Notes: generated from the letters alone by a model not told the origin. DNA of 63,817 bases from Alloboseaceae bacterium BT-24-1 (GCA_025846845.1 JAOYTL010000025.1:1-63817); one strand, 5' to 3'; counted from the stretch's first letter, positions 8,319 through 17,208 are shown. Translations and numbers: made by a program.

Positions 8319-8900
8319 CTAGAACAGCGCGGTCGGTGCGACTTCGGCGATCACCATCAGCGCGAGCCCGAGCGCTCCCAGGCCGACGCCGGTCCAGGCG
8401 AGGAGGGCGACGCCGGTGATGATAGCAGCCGAGGCGACGACGATGGCGATCTGTAGCAGGCCTGAGACGATGTCGTATTTGTCGTCGCGGGCGCTGGAGA
8501 TATCGCGCCGGGCCTCGGCCGCCTTGGCGCGGACGATCAGCTCCTTGCGGCCCTCATTGGTCTCCGGCTCGGATTCATAGCGGGCGATCGTCGCCTTCCA
8601 GCTGTCGATACGCTTCTGCAGGCGCTCGCGCGCTGCCGGCTCGGTGGCGTTGGCGAGCTCGATCTCCATCGCCTCGGCGGCGGTGCGCAGCGTCGTGCCG
8701 CGAATCGTCTTGGCCTGGAAGAAGGCCCAGAGATTGGAGGCCTCGATGTTCTTGGACAGCGCGTCCTGCTCGGCGTTCTTGCCGCCAATCTCGGAGAAGG
8801 CGAGCAAGAGCGCGAGAATGCCGATCAGGAGCGCGATGCGCTTGTTGACCTTGCTGGTCGGCTGGTTGTCTTCGGTGACGTCTGGTGCGGCTGAGGCCAT
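8319..8900 (-). CDS. DUF4337 family membrane protein
   Basis: 193-residue protein with one hydrophobic helix after a short polar N-terminus (about residues 22-38), a long charged, predicted helical middle (residues 45-135, rich in Glu/Ala/Arg), and two closely spaced helices at the C-terminus (about 147-170 and 173-190). The layout and sequence, with KNIEASNLWAFFQAK near residue 50, match DUF4337. Function is unknown. It stands alone between convergent and codirectional neighbours. Confidence 0.8.
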   Translation of the reverse strand: MASAAPDVTEDNQPTSKVNKRIALLIGILALLLAFSEIGGKNAEQDALSKNIEASNLWAFFQAKTIRGTTLRTAAEAMEIELANATEPAARERLQKRIDSWKATIARYESEPETNEGRKELIVRAKAAEARRDISSARDDKYDIVSGLLQIAIVVASAAIITGVALLAWTGVGLGALGLALMVIAEVAPTALF

Positions 8901-8982
8901 GCGTGATTCCCCCCGGAAAGGCCACGCGTGATGGCCGGGTCGGGTGACGGAATCAAGACGATTTTACGGAAGTCGCGGGGGA

Positions 8983-9909
8983 CTATCCCCGAGCCCGGGG
9001 ATGAGCAGAATCATAAGCCGCGAGCAGGCGGGTGGAATCGATGCGGGTATAGATCTGCGTCGTCGAGAGCGAGGCGTGGCCGAGCAACTCCTGGATGGCG
9101 CGTAAGTCCCCGCCGCGTCCGAGCAGATGGGTGGCGAAGGAATGGCGCAATGCATGCGGCGTCGCGCTGCTGGCCAAGCCGAGCGAGCCGCGCAGGCCCT
9201 CTACGGCGAGCTGGATGATGCGCGGCGAAAGCGGCCCGCCCTTGACGCCGACGAAGAGCGGCCCCTCCGGCGCGAGCCGCCAGGGGCATTGCGCGAGATA
9301 GGTGGCGATGGCCTCGATGACGATGGGCAGCACCGGCACCATCCGCGTCTTGCCACCCTTGCCGAGGACGGTCAACGCATCGGCGGTGCTCACTGGGGCC
9401 TGCGAGCGCTTCAGGCCGAGCGCTTCGGAGATGCGCAGTCCGCTGCCATAGAGCAGCGAGAGTACTGCGGCATCGCGGGCCAGCACCCAGTCGAGCCGCT
9501 CCTCGCCGGCGCGGCTGTCGGCCTTGGTCACTGCGGCTGCCGCCTTGGCATCGAGTGGGCGTGGCAGGCCCTTGCCGAGCCGGGGCCCGCGCGTCGCGGC
9601 GAAGGCGGCGGCGGTGAGCCGGCCGCTGCGTTCGCCGAAGCGGGCCAGCGAGCGCAGCGCCGCCAGCTGGCGCATCAGGGTGCGGTTGCCGACGCCGTCG
9701 CGCCGGCGATAGCCGAGGAAGGCGCGCAGGTCCGCCGGCTTCAAGGCCGCGACGGCCTTCAGCGACGGCGGCGCATCGAGGTGATGGGTGAGGAAGGTGA
9801 CGAACTGGGCGATGTCGCGGCCATAGGCCTCGAGCGTCTTCGGCGAGAGCCGGCGCTCATGGCCGAGATGGGCGAGCCAGTCGCGCCGGAGGGTGTCGAA
9901 ATCGCTCAT
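8983..9909 (-). CDS. xerC: tyrosine recombinase XerC-type
   Basis: 308-residue site-specific recombinase that resolves chromosome dimers at dif with XerD. The N-terminal SAM-like core-binding domain covers residues 5-95; the catalytic domain holds all six active residues: Arg159 (GSGLRISE), Lys187 (GKGGKTR), His252 and Arg255 (HALRHSFATHLL), His278 (LLGHASLSTTQIYT) and nucleophile Tyr287. Size and full conservation favour housekeeping XerC over a mobile-element integrase, and no att-like repeats or phage genes are near. XerC versus XerD is decided mainly on general similarity, so the symbol is probable rather than certain. Confidence 0.88.
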   Translation of the reverse strand: MSDFDTLRRDWLAHLGHERRLSPKTLEAYGRDIAQFVTFLTHHLDAPPSLKAVAALKPADLRAFLGYRRRDGVGNRTLMRQLAALRSLARFGERSGRLTAAAFAATRGPRLGKGLPRPLDAKAAAAVTKADSRAGEERLDWVLARDAAVLSLLYGSGLRISEALGLKRSQAPVSTADALTVLGKGGKTRMVPVLPIVIEAIATYLAQCPWRLAPEGPLFVGVKGGPLSPRIIQLAVEGLRGSLGLASSATPHALRHSFATHLLGRGGDLRAIQELLGHASLSTTQIYTRIDSTRLLAAYDSAHPRARG

Positions 9910-10003
9910 GCCGTCGATCTTGCCGCACGAGACTTAACAACCGTTGTCCGGCGCGATCACGGCCTGCTATGAACCCTGCAGACATTGTTCAGGGCTGACC
10001 AAA

Positions 10004-11062
10004 TTGCACGCTCCCGACCCGCACAGCCTGATCTTCCCCTTTCCCGAGCCGCCGACACCCGGTCAATTGATCGAGGTTGCGCCCGGCATCTTCTGGGCCC
10101 GGATCGCGCTGCCGTTCCGGCTCGATCACGTCAACATCTACCTGATCGAGGATGGCGACGGCTTTGCGGTGATCGACACCGGCATCGGCGACGAGGCGAC
10201 CAGGCAGGCCTGGCTCGCGCTGATGGCTGGCGCGCTCGCTGGCAAGCGCCTGACCCGGCTCTTCGTGACGCATTTCCATCCCGACCATATCGGCCTCGCC
10301 GGCTGGCTGCACGAGCGCTTTGGCACGCCGCTCTTGACCAGCCAGACCGGCTATCTCGGCTGCCTCAACATCTCGCTCAGCCCGGGCGCTTCCGAAGCGC
10401 CGGTCTATAGAGAGTTCTATCTGCGTCATGGCCTTTCGGCCGAGGTGACAGCGGTCGTCTCGACGTTGGGCCATGGCTATCTCAAGCAGGTGACGCCGCT
10501 GCCGCCGACCTTCACCAGAGTCGTCGCCGGCGACGTACTGAAAATTGGCGGCCGCGACTTCTTCGTGCTGGCGGGCGACGGCCATGCGCCGGAACAGCTA
10601 ATGTTCCATTGCCCGGAGGCCAATGTCTTCCTGGCGGCCGACCAGGTTCTGGCCAAGATCACGCCCAACATCAGCGTCTGGGCGGTCGATCCCGAGGGCG
10701 ACCCGCTCGGCCTCTATCTGCGCTCGTTGAGCGTGTTGCCGCAAGCGATCCCGCCAGGGACGCTGGTGCTGCCCGGACATCAGTTGCCGTTCTACGGACT
10801 CGCAGAGCGCTGCGCCGCACTCGCCGCCCATCACGGTGAGCGCTGCCGGCTGATCGCTGGCGCGGTCGCCAAGGGGCCGCATTCTGTCGCCGAACTGGTG
10901 CCGGTGATGTTCACAAGACCGCTCGATCCGCACCAGCTCTCCTTCGCTTTCAGTGAGGTGTTCGCGCATGTGAACGCGATGCTGCGGCAGGGTGAGTTGC
11001 GTTGGGCAGAGCCAGAGGCCGGCACCATGCGGGTCGCGGCGGGCCGAGATCGGCACATTTAA
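10004..11062 (+). CDS. metallo-beta-lactamase fold hydrolase
   Basis: About 352-residue MBL-fold metal hydrolase. The metal-binding motif HFHPDH is at residues 90-95 (His90, His92, Asp94, His95), preceded by a VIDTGIGD strand; further ligands are likely the His in AGDGHAPEQ and LPGHQLPF. A C-terminal helical extension of about 90 residues resembles the LACTB2-type winged end. No ATG fits; TTG at 10004 with AGGG upstream gives a sensible N-terminus, and TTG at 9944 is an alternative. The substrate cannot be told from sequence. Confidence 0.85.
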   Translation: MHAPDPHSLIFPFPEPPTPGQLIEVAPGIFWARIALPFRLDHVNIYLIEDGDGFAVIDTGIGDEATRQAWLALMAGALAGKRLTRLFVTHFHPDHIGLAGWLHERFGTPLLTSQTGYLGCLNISLSPGASEAPVYREFYLRHGLSAEVTAVVSTLGHGYLKQVTPLPPTFTRVVAGDVLKIGGRDFFVLAGDGHAPEQLMFHCPEANVFLAADQVLAKITPNISVWAVDPEGDPLGLYLRSLSVLPQAIPPGTLVLPGHQLPFYGLAERCAALAAHHGERCRLIAGAVAKGPHSVAELVPVMFTRPLDPHQLSFAFSEVFAHVNAMLRQGELRWAEPEAGTMRVAAGRDRHI

Positions 11063-11220
11063 AATTAAGGATGATCCGAGAAGGCGGGCGTAGCGGGCCC
11101 GCCGGTCCACGCGGAATTAGGATTCCCGCGGCATCAATGCACGTGATGAGCGCGCGGGCGGTTCGGAGTATTCCGGATTAGGCCGTGTCATGTGTTCGGC
11201 AAGTGACGAAGACAGGGACG

Positions 11221-12111
11221 ATGCCTCTACCGGCGATGCTTCGGGCGATGCGGCCGCATCATTGGGCGAAGAACGGCCTCGTCTTCGTGCCGATCCTGCT
11301 CAACCATGATGTCTTCGCCTCGAAGGCGCTGCTTTACGGCCTCGTCGCCTTCGTCTCCTTCTCGCTGATGGCGTCGTCGATCTACCTGCTCAACGACATC
11401 ATGGACGTCGAGGCCGACCGCCGCCACCCGATCAAATGCAAGCGCCCGCTCGCGGCCGGCGAGATCACCACGAGCCAGGCCTATGCGATGGTCCCGGGCC
11501 TGCTGATCGCCTCTGTCGCGCTGACGGCGCTGCTGCCGCGGCCTGACCTCTATCTGATGGCCTGGGGCGCCTATCTCGTGCTGGCGCTCGCCTATCTCTT
11601 CGTGTTGAAGCGCAAGCTCCTGGTCGACGTGCTCGGCCTTGCCGCCCTGCACACGCTGCGCATCATCGCCGGCAATGCGGCGGCAGCGGTTCCGATCTCG
11701 TCCTGGCTGCTCGCCTTCTCGATGTTCCTGTTCCTGAGCCTGGCGCTGATGAAGCGCTATGCGGAGCTGCGCATCACCCAGGACCAGTCCGGGCTGAAGA
11801 AGGTGGGCCGCGGCTACCAGGCCGAGGATATCGAGGCGCTGTCGCAGCTCGGCATGGCCTCGGGCTGTACCTGCGCGCTGATCATGGCGCTCTATGTCGA
11901 CAGCGCCGCGGTCAAGCAGCTCTACCGCCATCCCGAGATGATCTGGCTGGTCTGTCCGATCATCCTCTACCAGATGGCGCGCATGTGGTTCCTCGCCCGG
12001 CGCGGCACCATGCCGGACGATCCCTTGATGTTCATGATCCGGGATTGGCGCAGCCAACTGATGGGCGCGGTCGTCGTGCTGATCATGTTCGGGGCAAAAG
12101 TGCTGCCGTGA
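11221..12111 (+). CDS. UbiA-family prenyltransferase, decaprenyl-phosphate phosphoribosyltransferase-like
   Basis: 296-residue integral membrane protein with about eight to nine helices. The magnesium-diphosphate motif NDIMDVEADRRHPIKCKRP (residues 58-76) closely resembles that of mycobacterial Rv3806c, which transfers phosphoribose from PRPP to decaprenyl phosphate. The downstream gene overlaps it (GTGA) and encodes a DprE1-like oxidase, the next enzyme group of that pathway, which strongly supports this assignment over ubiquinone or heme prenylation. The ATG at 11221 was chosen over a GTG at 11185. In some rhizobia homologues (NoeC-type) are linked to D-arabinosylation. Confidence 0.85.
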   Translation: MPLPAMLRAMRPHHWAKNGLVFVPILLNHDVFASKALLYGLVAFVSFSLMASSIYLLNDIMDVEADRRHPIKCKRPLAAGEITTSQAYAMVPGLLIASVALTALLPRPDLYLMAWGAYLVLALAYLFVLKRKLLVDVLGLAALHTLRIIAGNAAAAVPISSWLLAFSMFLFLSLALMKRYAELRITQDQSGLKKVGRGYQAEDIEALSQLGMASGCTCALIMALYVDSAAVKQLYRHPEMIWLVCPIILYQMARMWFLARRGTMPDDPLMFMIRDWRSQLMGAVVVLIMFGAKVLP

Positions 12112-13418
12112 GCGAGGAGCGCGCTGCCTTGCGCTCATGGGGCGGGCTGGAGGCCGTGAATTCCGCCCTGATCGAACCGGATGACTGGCTCGCCGGGCGC
12201 CGCGGTAATCTGCCGGTGCTGGCTTATGGCAATGGCCGCTCCTACGGCGATTCCTGCCTGAACGACAGCGGCGGGCTGATCGCAGCGCGCCGGCTCGGCC
12301 GAATCCTCTCCTTCGACGTCGAGACCGGGATCATCGTCTGCGAAGCCGGAGTGCTGCTCGACGAGGTCCTGAAGCTCTGCGTTCCTGCCGGCTGGTTCCC
12401 GTCGGTGACGCCGGGCACCAGCCTCGTCACCATCGCCGGGGCGCTCGCCAACGACGTCCACGGCAAGAATCATCACCGTGCCGGCACTTTCGGACGGCAT
12501 GTGCGCAGCTTCGATCTCGCGCGCTCGGACGGCTCGGTCCTGGCCTGCTCGCCGATCGAGAATGCCGAGCTCTTCGCTGCGACGATCGGCGGGATGGGGC
12601 TGACCGGGCTGATCACGCGGATCGAGCTGCAACTGATGCCCGTCGATTCCGCGGAAATGCTGCAGGAGGCGATCCATTTCGACGGGCTCGAAGGCTTCTT
12701 CGCCATCGCGACAGCGTCCGATGCGACGCATGACTACACCGTCGCCTGGGTCGATTCACTCGCCGCGGGTAAGCATTTCGGCCGCGGCGTGTTCTTCCGT
12801 GCCAATCATGCGCCGGCCTCCGACGCTCCCCCGGCGAAAGCTGGGCCGACCCTACCGTTCCCGCTGAAGCCGCCATTCCCGCTGATCAACCGGCTGAGCC
12901 TGCGCGCCTTCAACACGCTTTACCGCGCCGCGCAGCCGCGGACGCCGGAGCCGCGGCGCATCGCCTACCGCCCGTTCTTCTACCCGCTCGACCGCGTCCG
13001 CGACTGGAACCGCGCCTATGGGCCCAGGGGCCTGCGCCAGTTCCAGTGCGCCGTGCCGATGGCGGCCGCGCGCGAAGCAGTCGAGGAGATGCTGCGCCTG
13101 ACGCTGAAGGCCGGCGAGAGTTCCTTTCTCACCGTACTGAAGCTGTTCGGCGATGTGCCCTCTCCGGGGCTGATGTCCTTCCCGATCCCCGGCGCGACGC
13201 TGACGCTCGATTTCCCGCATCGCGGCGAGCGCACCCTCAAGCTGCTGGATGCGCTCGACCGCATCGCGATCGAGGCCGGCGGACGGGTCAATCCCTACAA
13301 GGACGCGCGGATGTCGGCCGCGACCTTCGAGGCCTCGTTCCCGCATTGGCGCGACTTCGCGCGCCATATCGACCCCGGCTTTTCGTCGAGCTTCTGGCGG
13401 CGGGTGACGGGCGGATAA
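12108..13418 (+). CDS. FAD-linked oxidase, DprE1-like (decaprenylphosphoryl-ribose 2'-oxidase type)
   Basis: 436-residue FAD-dependent oxidoreductase. The FAD_binding_4 domain occupies about residues 10-175 (LAYGNGRSYGDSCLN near 36-50; VTPGTSLVTIAGALANDVHGKN near 102-123), followed by an ALO-type C-terminal domain with NPYKDARMS near 395. Similarity to DprE1 and its coupling by a GTGA overlap to a DPPR-synthase-like UbiA gene suggest oxidation of polyprenyl-phosphoryl ribose at C2'. The partner reductase DprE2 is not adjacent. Together the two genes could supply an activated arabinose-like donor for envelope or exported glycoconjugates. Confidence 0.83.
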   Translation: MSEERAALRSWGGLEAVNSALIEPDDWLAGRRGNLPVLAYGNGRSYGDSCLNDSGGLIAARRLGRILSFDVETGIIVCEAGVLLDEVLKLCVPAGWFPSVTPGTSLVTIAGALANDVHGKNHHRAGTFGRHVRSFDLARSDGSVLACSPIENAELFAATIGGMGLTGLITRIELQLMPVDSAEMLQEAIHFDGLEGFFAIATASDATHDYTVAWVDSLAAGKHFGRGVFFRANHAPASDAPPAKAGPTLPFPLKPPFPLINRLSLRAFNTLYRAAQPRTPEPRRIAYRPFFYPLDRVRDWNRAYGPRGLRQFQCAVPMAAAREAVEEMLRLTLKAGESSFLTVLKLFGDVPSPGLMSFPIPGATLTLDFPHRGERTLKLLDALDRIAIEAGGRVNPYKDARMSAATFEASFPHWRDFARHIDPGFSSSFWRRVTGG

Positions 13419-13419
13419 C

Positions 13420-13599
13420 TCAATCGGTCGCAGCTTTGTGGCCGCCGTCTCCGTAGAGGAAATCCTGGCTGCGCGCCGCATCTGGCCCAGGCAGAGCTTT
13501 CGCAGCTCCAGAAAGCCGAATGCGCTCCATTAGCGCACGGCGCTTGGCCTGGTTCGCGGGGGCAGGCGTCGGCGCTTTCGGATCAGTCGAAGTGCGCAT
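13420..13599 (-). CDS. possible small protein, 59 residues
   Basis: Short reading frame with an ATG preceded by GGAG eleven bases away. The product is basic and polar, starting MRTSTDPKAP, with RRALMERIRLSGAAKALPGPDAARSQDFLYGDGG in its second half. The composition looks protein-like and not like a shadow of another gene, since nothing overlaps it. The stop falls two bases after the oxidase gene ends on the opposite strand. No family is recognised; it may not be expressed. Confidence 0.4.
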   Translation of the reverse strand: MRTSTDPKAPTPAPANQAKRRALMERIRLSGAAKALPGPDAARSQDFLYGDGGHKAATD

Positions 13600-13694
13600 G
13601 GCGAAGCAAGCTCCAAATAGTCTCGGCAAATATGACCATCTGCTGGAACATATCAGATGGGAAGAGCAGCGTGAGCTTGGCGATCGGGGTCGTT

Positions 13695-13829
13695 CCCTTC
13701 CCCCCGCTTGCGGTGGGGAAGGGTTAGGGATGGGGGGCCGTAAAGCAGGGCTCGCCCATTTTGTTGGACCGACGCCGAGCGGCACTGCCCCCCACCCAAC
13801 CCTCCCCACCGCAAGCGGGGGGAGGGTTT
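13695..13829. repeat. composite inverted repeat, copy 3
   Basis: The left arm contains CCCCCCGCTTGCGGTGGGG and then AAGGGTTAGGGATGGGGGG; the right arm mirrors it with CCCCCCACCCAACCCTCCCC and ACCGCAAGCGGGGGG. The two arms are about 50 bases apart and can pair over nearly their full length. The sequence differs from copies 2 and 4-6 but the architecture is the same. Confidence 0.75.
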
Positions 13830-13878
13830 GCGCCCGTCATGAACGCGCGTCGCGTTCTGGAGCGATAGCCCAGGAGCC

Positions 13879-14298
13879 TCAGGCGGCAGTCATTGCCGCC
13901 TGCTCGACCGCTGTCACCGTCAGCACATGCTTCTTGCCGTCGCGGGCGGTCCAGGCGATCGACTGGCCTGCGGCAAGGCCGATCAGCGCCGCGCCGATCG
14001 GGGTCAGCACCGAGATGCGGCCCTGCTCGATATCGGCCTCGCCGGGGTAGACGAGCTGCACGCGGCGGTGCTGGGCGCTGTCGGAATCGAAGGTGACGAA
14101 GGAGCCCATGCGCACGACATCGGCCGGCACCTTGCCTGGCGCGACGACCTTGGCGCGGTCCATCTCGGCGAGCAGCTCTTCGGCGACCTCGGGCACCCTC
14201 TCGAGGGCCGTGGTGGCGAGGCCGGTCAGGCGCTCATGATCGATCTCGCCGACGATGATCTTCGGCTTGCGGTGGGTCTTCTGGGTCAGCTGGGTCAT
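13879..14298 (-). CDS. rnk: nucleoside diphosphate kinase regulator, Rnk/GreA-GreB family
   Basis: 139-residue protein with an N-terminal Rnk-type segment (residues 10-50) and a C-terminal GreA/GreB FKBP-like domain (VRMGSFVTFDSD near 62, VQLVYPGEADIEQGRISVLTPIGAALIGL near 80-107). It lacks the acidic-tipped coiled coil needed for transcript cleavage, as in Rnk, which binds RNA polymerase and influences NDP kinase level. ATG 14298 starts the conserved part; upstream sequence in frame looks non-coding. Confidence 0.85.
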   Translation of the reverse strand: MTQLTQKTHRKPKIIVGEIDHERLTGLATTALERVPEVAEELLAEMDRAKVVAPGKVPADVVRMGSFVTFDSDSAQHRRVQLVYPGEADIEQGRISVLTPIGAALIGLAAGQSIAWTARDGKKHVLTVTAVEQAAMTAA

Positions 14299-14576
14299 GG
14301 GCCTTTGTATCCTGGGATGGCGCGCGCGACGGCGGCGCCAGAGCGCGACCGGCAAGTTCAAAAGGGTTTCTGGGGAGAGACGCCTTGGAGGCCGTGCTGT
14401 TCCACGAAGGGACAGCATCGACGGCGCCCCTGGACTCGGGGCGCGCTCGGGCCGAGTCCGGGGCTAGGATTCCGCGATCGGGGCGATCCGGATCACGAGG
14501 CTGGGCTTCGTCGTCATACCCATAGACTTGGGGGCTGGCGCCTTGCTGTCAAGGTGGTGCGGTGCCTCGGGTTCAA
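14299..14576. other. gap without a recognised gene
   Basis: Between the Rnk-type gene and the terminator of the aminotransferase gene. It holds a GGACTCGG/CCGAGTCC hairpin (14432-14459) related to the small palindromes seen elsewhere, and otherwise nothing recognisable. The Rnk-type promoter should lie in its left part. Confidence 0.5.
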
Positions 14577-14605
14577 AGCAAAAGGGCCGGCGCGAGCCGG
14601 CCCTT
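14577..14605 (-). terminator. rho-independent terminator of the aminotransferase operon
   Basis: Perfect ten-base stem AAGGGCCGGC/GCCGGCCCTT with a four-base loop, read on the minus strand and followed by TTTTGCTTTG. It lies 26 bases past the aminotransferase stop. Confidence 0.85.
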
Positions 14606-14630
14606 GAACAAGCGGAGTAACCAACCCGGC

Positions 14631-16079
14631 TCAGCCCTTGGCCACCGCGACCTTGCGCAGATAATCGGTGACGATGCGGGTGATGCCGCGCGAGAGCAGG
14701 TCGTCGAGCGCGTCGATGAACTCGTCGCACTGCTCGCGCGTGACGATCAGCGGCGGCTCCAGCCGGATGACGTTGCGGTTGTATTCGGTGAAGGCGACGA
14801 GCACGTCGTAATCCTTCAGCAGCAGCGCGCCGATGAAGCCGCAGAGCGAGCCCTTCAGCTTGTCGTCGAGCAGCGCGACCATGTGCTTCACGCCGAAGGG
14901 CATGGTCTCGCTGATGTCCTGGAATTCGACGCCGATCATCAGGCCGCGGCCGCGGATTTCCTTGAGCAAGGTCGGGTGCTTGGCGCGCAAGCCGTTCAGG
15001 CGCTCGATCAGATAATCGCCCTGGCGCCTGGCATTGCCCATCAGGTCCTCGTCATAGAGGACGTTGAGGGCTTCGATGGCGCTGACGCAGGCCTCGCCCA
15101 TGCCACCGAAGGTGGCCTGGGCATGGATCAGTGCCGTCTTCGGCTTGCCATAGGCCTTCATATAGAGCTCGCGGCGGGCGATCATCGCGCCCATCGCAGC
15201 CTTGGAGCCGCCGAGCGCCTTGGCGAGGGCGGTGACGTCTGGGACGACGCCGTCACGCTCGAAGGCGAAGAACTGGCCGGTGCGGCCGAGCCCGCATTGT
15301 ACCTCGTCGGCGATCCAGAGCACGCCGTGCTTGTCGCAGAGCGCGCGCAGCTGCCGCCAGAAGCCGTCAGGCGCCTCGACGATGCCACCGCCACCCTGGA
15401 TCGTCTCCATCACGACGATGCCGATGCTGGGATCGCTCTCGAGCGCCTGGCGCACGGCCTCGATGTCACCGAACGGCACCTTCACCCGGTTCTCGACCAG
15501 CTTGAACTGCGATTGGTAGAGCGTGGAATCGGTGACCGAAAGCACGCCCTTGGTCTTGCCGTGGAAGGAATTGGCGGCGTGCAGGATCTTGGACTTGGCC
15601 GGCCCCTGCACCTGCTCGGCGACCTTCAGCGCGGCTTCCATCGCCTCCGAGCCGGTCGAGCCGAGGAAGACCATGTCGAGATCGCCGGGCGCGATGGTGG
15701 CAAGGTTCTTCGCCAGCGCCGAAGCATATTGCGACATGAAGGCCATGCAGATCTCATGGCGGTTCTCGTCCTGGAACTTCTTCCGGGCGGCGATGATGCG
15801 CGGATGATTGTGGCCGAAGGCGACCGAGCAGAAGCCGCCGAAGAAATCGAGGATCTTGCGGCCGTCCCTGGTGATGTAGTGCATGCCCTCGGCGCGATCG
15901 ACGATGATCTTGTCGAAGCCGAGCAGCTTGAGGAAGTGCACCTGGCCCGGGTTGATATGAGCGGTGAAGAGTTCCTTCACCTGCTGGGCGTCGAGCTGCT
16001 TGGCGGCTTCGACGCTGAGCAATTGCGGGCGAGAGGGCTGCTGAGCGGCGTCTTCCGTCCTGTAGGCGGGCATGCTCAT
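14631..16079 (-). CDS. class III PLP-dependent aminotransferase
   Basis: 482-residue omega-type aminotransferase. The fold-type I features are clear: GSTGSEAMEAALK (residues 140-152) binds the PLP phosphate, ADEVQCGLGRTG (257-268) supplies Asp258, and Lys287 in TALAKALGGS is the Schiff-base lysine. Closest family types are ornithine, acetylornithine, lysine-6- and diaminobutyrate aminotransferases. Its start overlaps the stop of the epimerase gene by four bases. The link to a sugar-type epimerase and an ArnE-like protein suggests it aminates a sugar or lipid-linked intermediate rather than serving basic amino-acid metabolism, but that is inference. Confidence 0.88.
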   Translation of the reverse strand: MSMPAYRTEDAAQQPSRPQLLSVEAAKQLDAQQVKELFTAHINPGQVHFLKLLGFDKIIVDRAEGMHYITRDGRKILDFFGGFCSVAFGHNHPRIIAARKKFQDENRHEICMAFMSQYASALAKNLATIAPGDLDMVFLGSTGSEAMEAALKVAEQVQGPAKSKILHAANSFHGKTKGVLSVTDSTLYQSQFKLVENRVKVPFGDIEAVRQALESDPSIGIVVMETIQGGGGIVEAPDGFWRQLRALCDKHGVLWIADEVQCGLGRTGQFFAFERDGVVPDVTALAKALGGSKAAMGAMIARRELYMKAYGKPKTALIHAQATFGGMGEACVSAIEALNVLYDEDLMGNARRQGDYLIERLNGLRAKHPTLLKEIRGRGLMIGVEFQDISETMPFGVKHMVALLDDKLKGSLCGFIGALLLKDYDVLVAFTEYNRNVIRLEPPLIVTREQCDEFIDALDDLLSRGITRIVTDYLRKVAVAKG

Positions 16080-17083
16080 GCGGCCTTCCTCCTCTGTTCG
16101 TGCGTCTTCTGCGCGTCCTTGGCCTTGCGGTATTCGGTATAGGCCGCCATCAGCATGTCCTCGTCGCGATGTTGCGGCGCCCAGCCGAGCTCGCGCTTGG
16201 CCTTCGAGGTGTCGAGGATGCAGATCTCGTCGGCGATCATGTACTGCTCGGGGTCCATGATCGGCAGGTTGATCGCATCGAGACCGTTTAGCGTCAGCTT
16301 GACCAGCGAGGCCGGCGTCGGCAGCAGGATCGACTTCGAGCCGGCATGGCGGATCAGGTCGCCGAGCAGCTTCCTGACCGGCGGCGGATCGTCCGAGCCG
16401 AGGTTGTAGGCGCTGTTCGGGAAATCCGCCTTCCAGGCGGCAACGCAGGCGCTGGCGCAGTCGAAAACCGAGATGAACTGGTAGGGATTGTTGCCGGAAC
16501 CGATCATCGGCACCGGCAGGTTCATGTCGATCAGCTTGAAGAGCTTGACCAGGATGCCGAGGCGGCCCGGCCCGATGATCAGGCGCGGCCGGAAGATCGG
16601 GATGCGGAAACCCCTCTCGCGATAGCTCTGGCAGAGCGTCTCGGTCGCGAGCTTGCTCTCGCCATATTCGCCGAGCGGCCTGGCGGGATGGGTCTCGTCC
16701 TGCGGCACCGTGACCGAATGGCCGTAGATCATGTCGGTGGTGAAGTGGACGAGCCGGGTGGCGCCGTTCTTCTCCATCCAGCTGAGGATGTTCTGCGTGC
16801 CGTGGTAGTTCACCGGCCAGAAGAAGTCGTGGCGTTCCTTTCGCGTCACGATCGGCGACAGCATCTTGGCCGAGAGGTTGTAGACGAGATCGTCAGGCGT
16901 CAGCGCGATCGCCTCGATGCTCGCCGGATCGGTGACGTCGGCGCGCTGAAACGGCACCTTGCCATAGTGCGGATGGGCGCTCTGCTGGATGTCGCAGACG
17001 AGGACGTCCTCGCCCATGGCTGCAAGGTCAGCCGCCAGGCGCGAGCCGACGAAACCGTCGCCGCCGATGATGATGTGCTTCAT
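16076..17083 (-). CDS. NAD-dependent epimerase/dehydratase (extended SDR)
   Basis: 335-residue Rossmann enzyme of the nucleotide-sugar epimerase type. The dinucleotide motif GGDGFVG is at residues 7-13, the catalytic pair is Tyr140/Lys144 in EYGESK, and RPRLIIGPGR near 164-173 is a typical substrate-loop segment. It is translationally coupled to the downstream aminotransferase (ATGA). The epimerase-aminotransferase order is what one sees in pathways making amino sugars. It is too divergent from GalE or RfbB for a substrate to be named. Confidence 0.88.
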   Translation of the reverse strand: MKHIIIGGDGFVGSRLAADLAAMGEDVLVCDIQQSAHPHYGKVPFQRADVTDPASIEAIALTPDDLVYNLSAKMLSPIVTRKERHDFFWPVNYHGTQNILSWMEKNGATRLVHFTTDMIYGHSVTVPQDETHPARPLGEYGESKLATETLCQSYRERGFRIPIFRPRLIIGPGRLGILVKLFKLIDMNLPVPMIGSGNNPYQFISVFDCASACVAAWKADFPNSAYNLGSDDPPPVRKLLGDLIRHAGSKSILLPTPASLVKLTLNGLDAINLPIMDPEQYMIADEICILDTSKAKRELGWAPQHRDEDMLMAAYTEYRKAKDAQKTHEQRRKAA

Positions 17084-17086
17084 GGA

Positions 17087-17200
17087 TCAGCGTCGCTGGT
17101 CGGGGCGGCGTGCCGGGACCGGGATCGGCCTCAGCTGCGGCTGCGCCGGCGGAGCGAAGAGAGTGCCGAGACGGAGAATGAAGCGGGCGAACAGGTCCAT
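17087..17200 (-). CDS. possible small protein, 37 residues
   Basis: An ATG eight bases after the ArnE-like stop, with GAGG five bases after-spaced, opens a 37-codon frame that ends four bases before the epimerase start. The product has a hydrophobic N-terminus (MDLFARFILRLGTLFAP) followed by a proline/arginine-rich tail. Fit between two genes with good spacing supports translation, though such short frames can be chance. Confidence 0.42.
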   Translation of the reverse strand: MDLFARFILRLGTLFAPPAQPQLRPIPVPARRPDQRR

Positions 17201-17208
17201 GACGTCCC

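Noticed and set aside
8983..9909. Phage or island integrase
   Set aside because: XerC-type length and residues with no att repeats, tRNA gene or phage genes nearby; it is a housekeeping recombinase.
13520..14050. 176-codon plus-strand frame
   Set aside because: It runs through a composite repeat and antisense to the Rnk-type gene; not a gene.
14562..16142. 526-codon plus-strand frame opposite the aminotransferase
   Set aside because: It is the antisense of a clear class III aminotransferase; the product is a Leu/Asp/Arg-rich shadow without family motifs. Same for similar frames opposite alkaline phosphatase (21267-22748), DUF3422 (25788-27770), ABC-F (44748-46121), serA (58073-59728) and serC (59664-61190).
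16076..17083. Epimerase as DprE2, partner of the DprE1-like oxidase
   Set aside because: It is an extended SDR with nucleotide-sugar epimerase features, while DprE2 is a shorter classical SDR; the strand and operon also differ.
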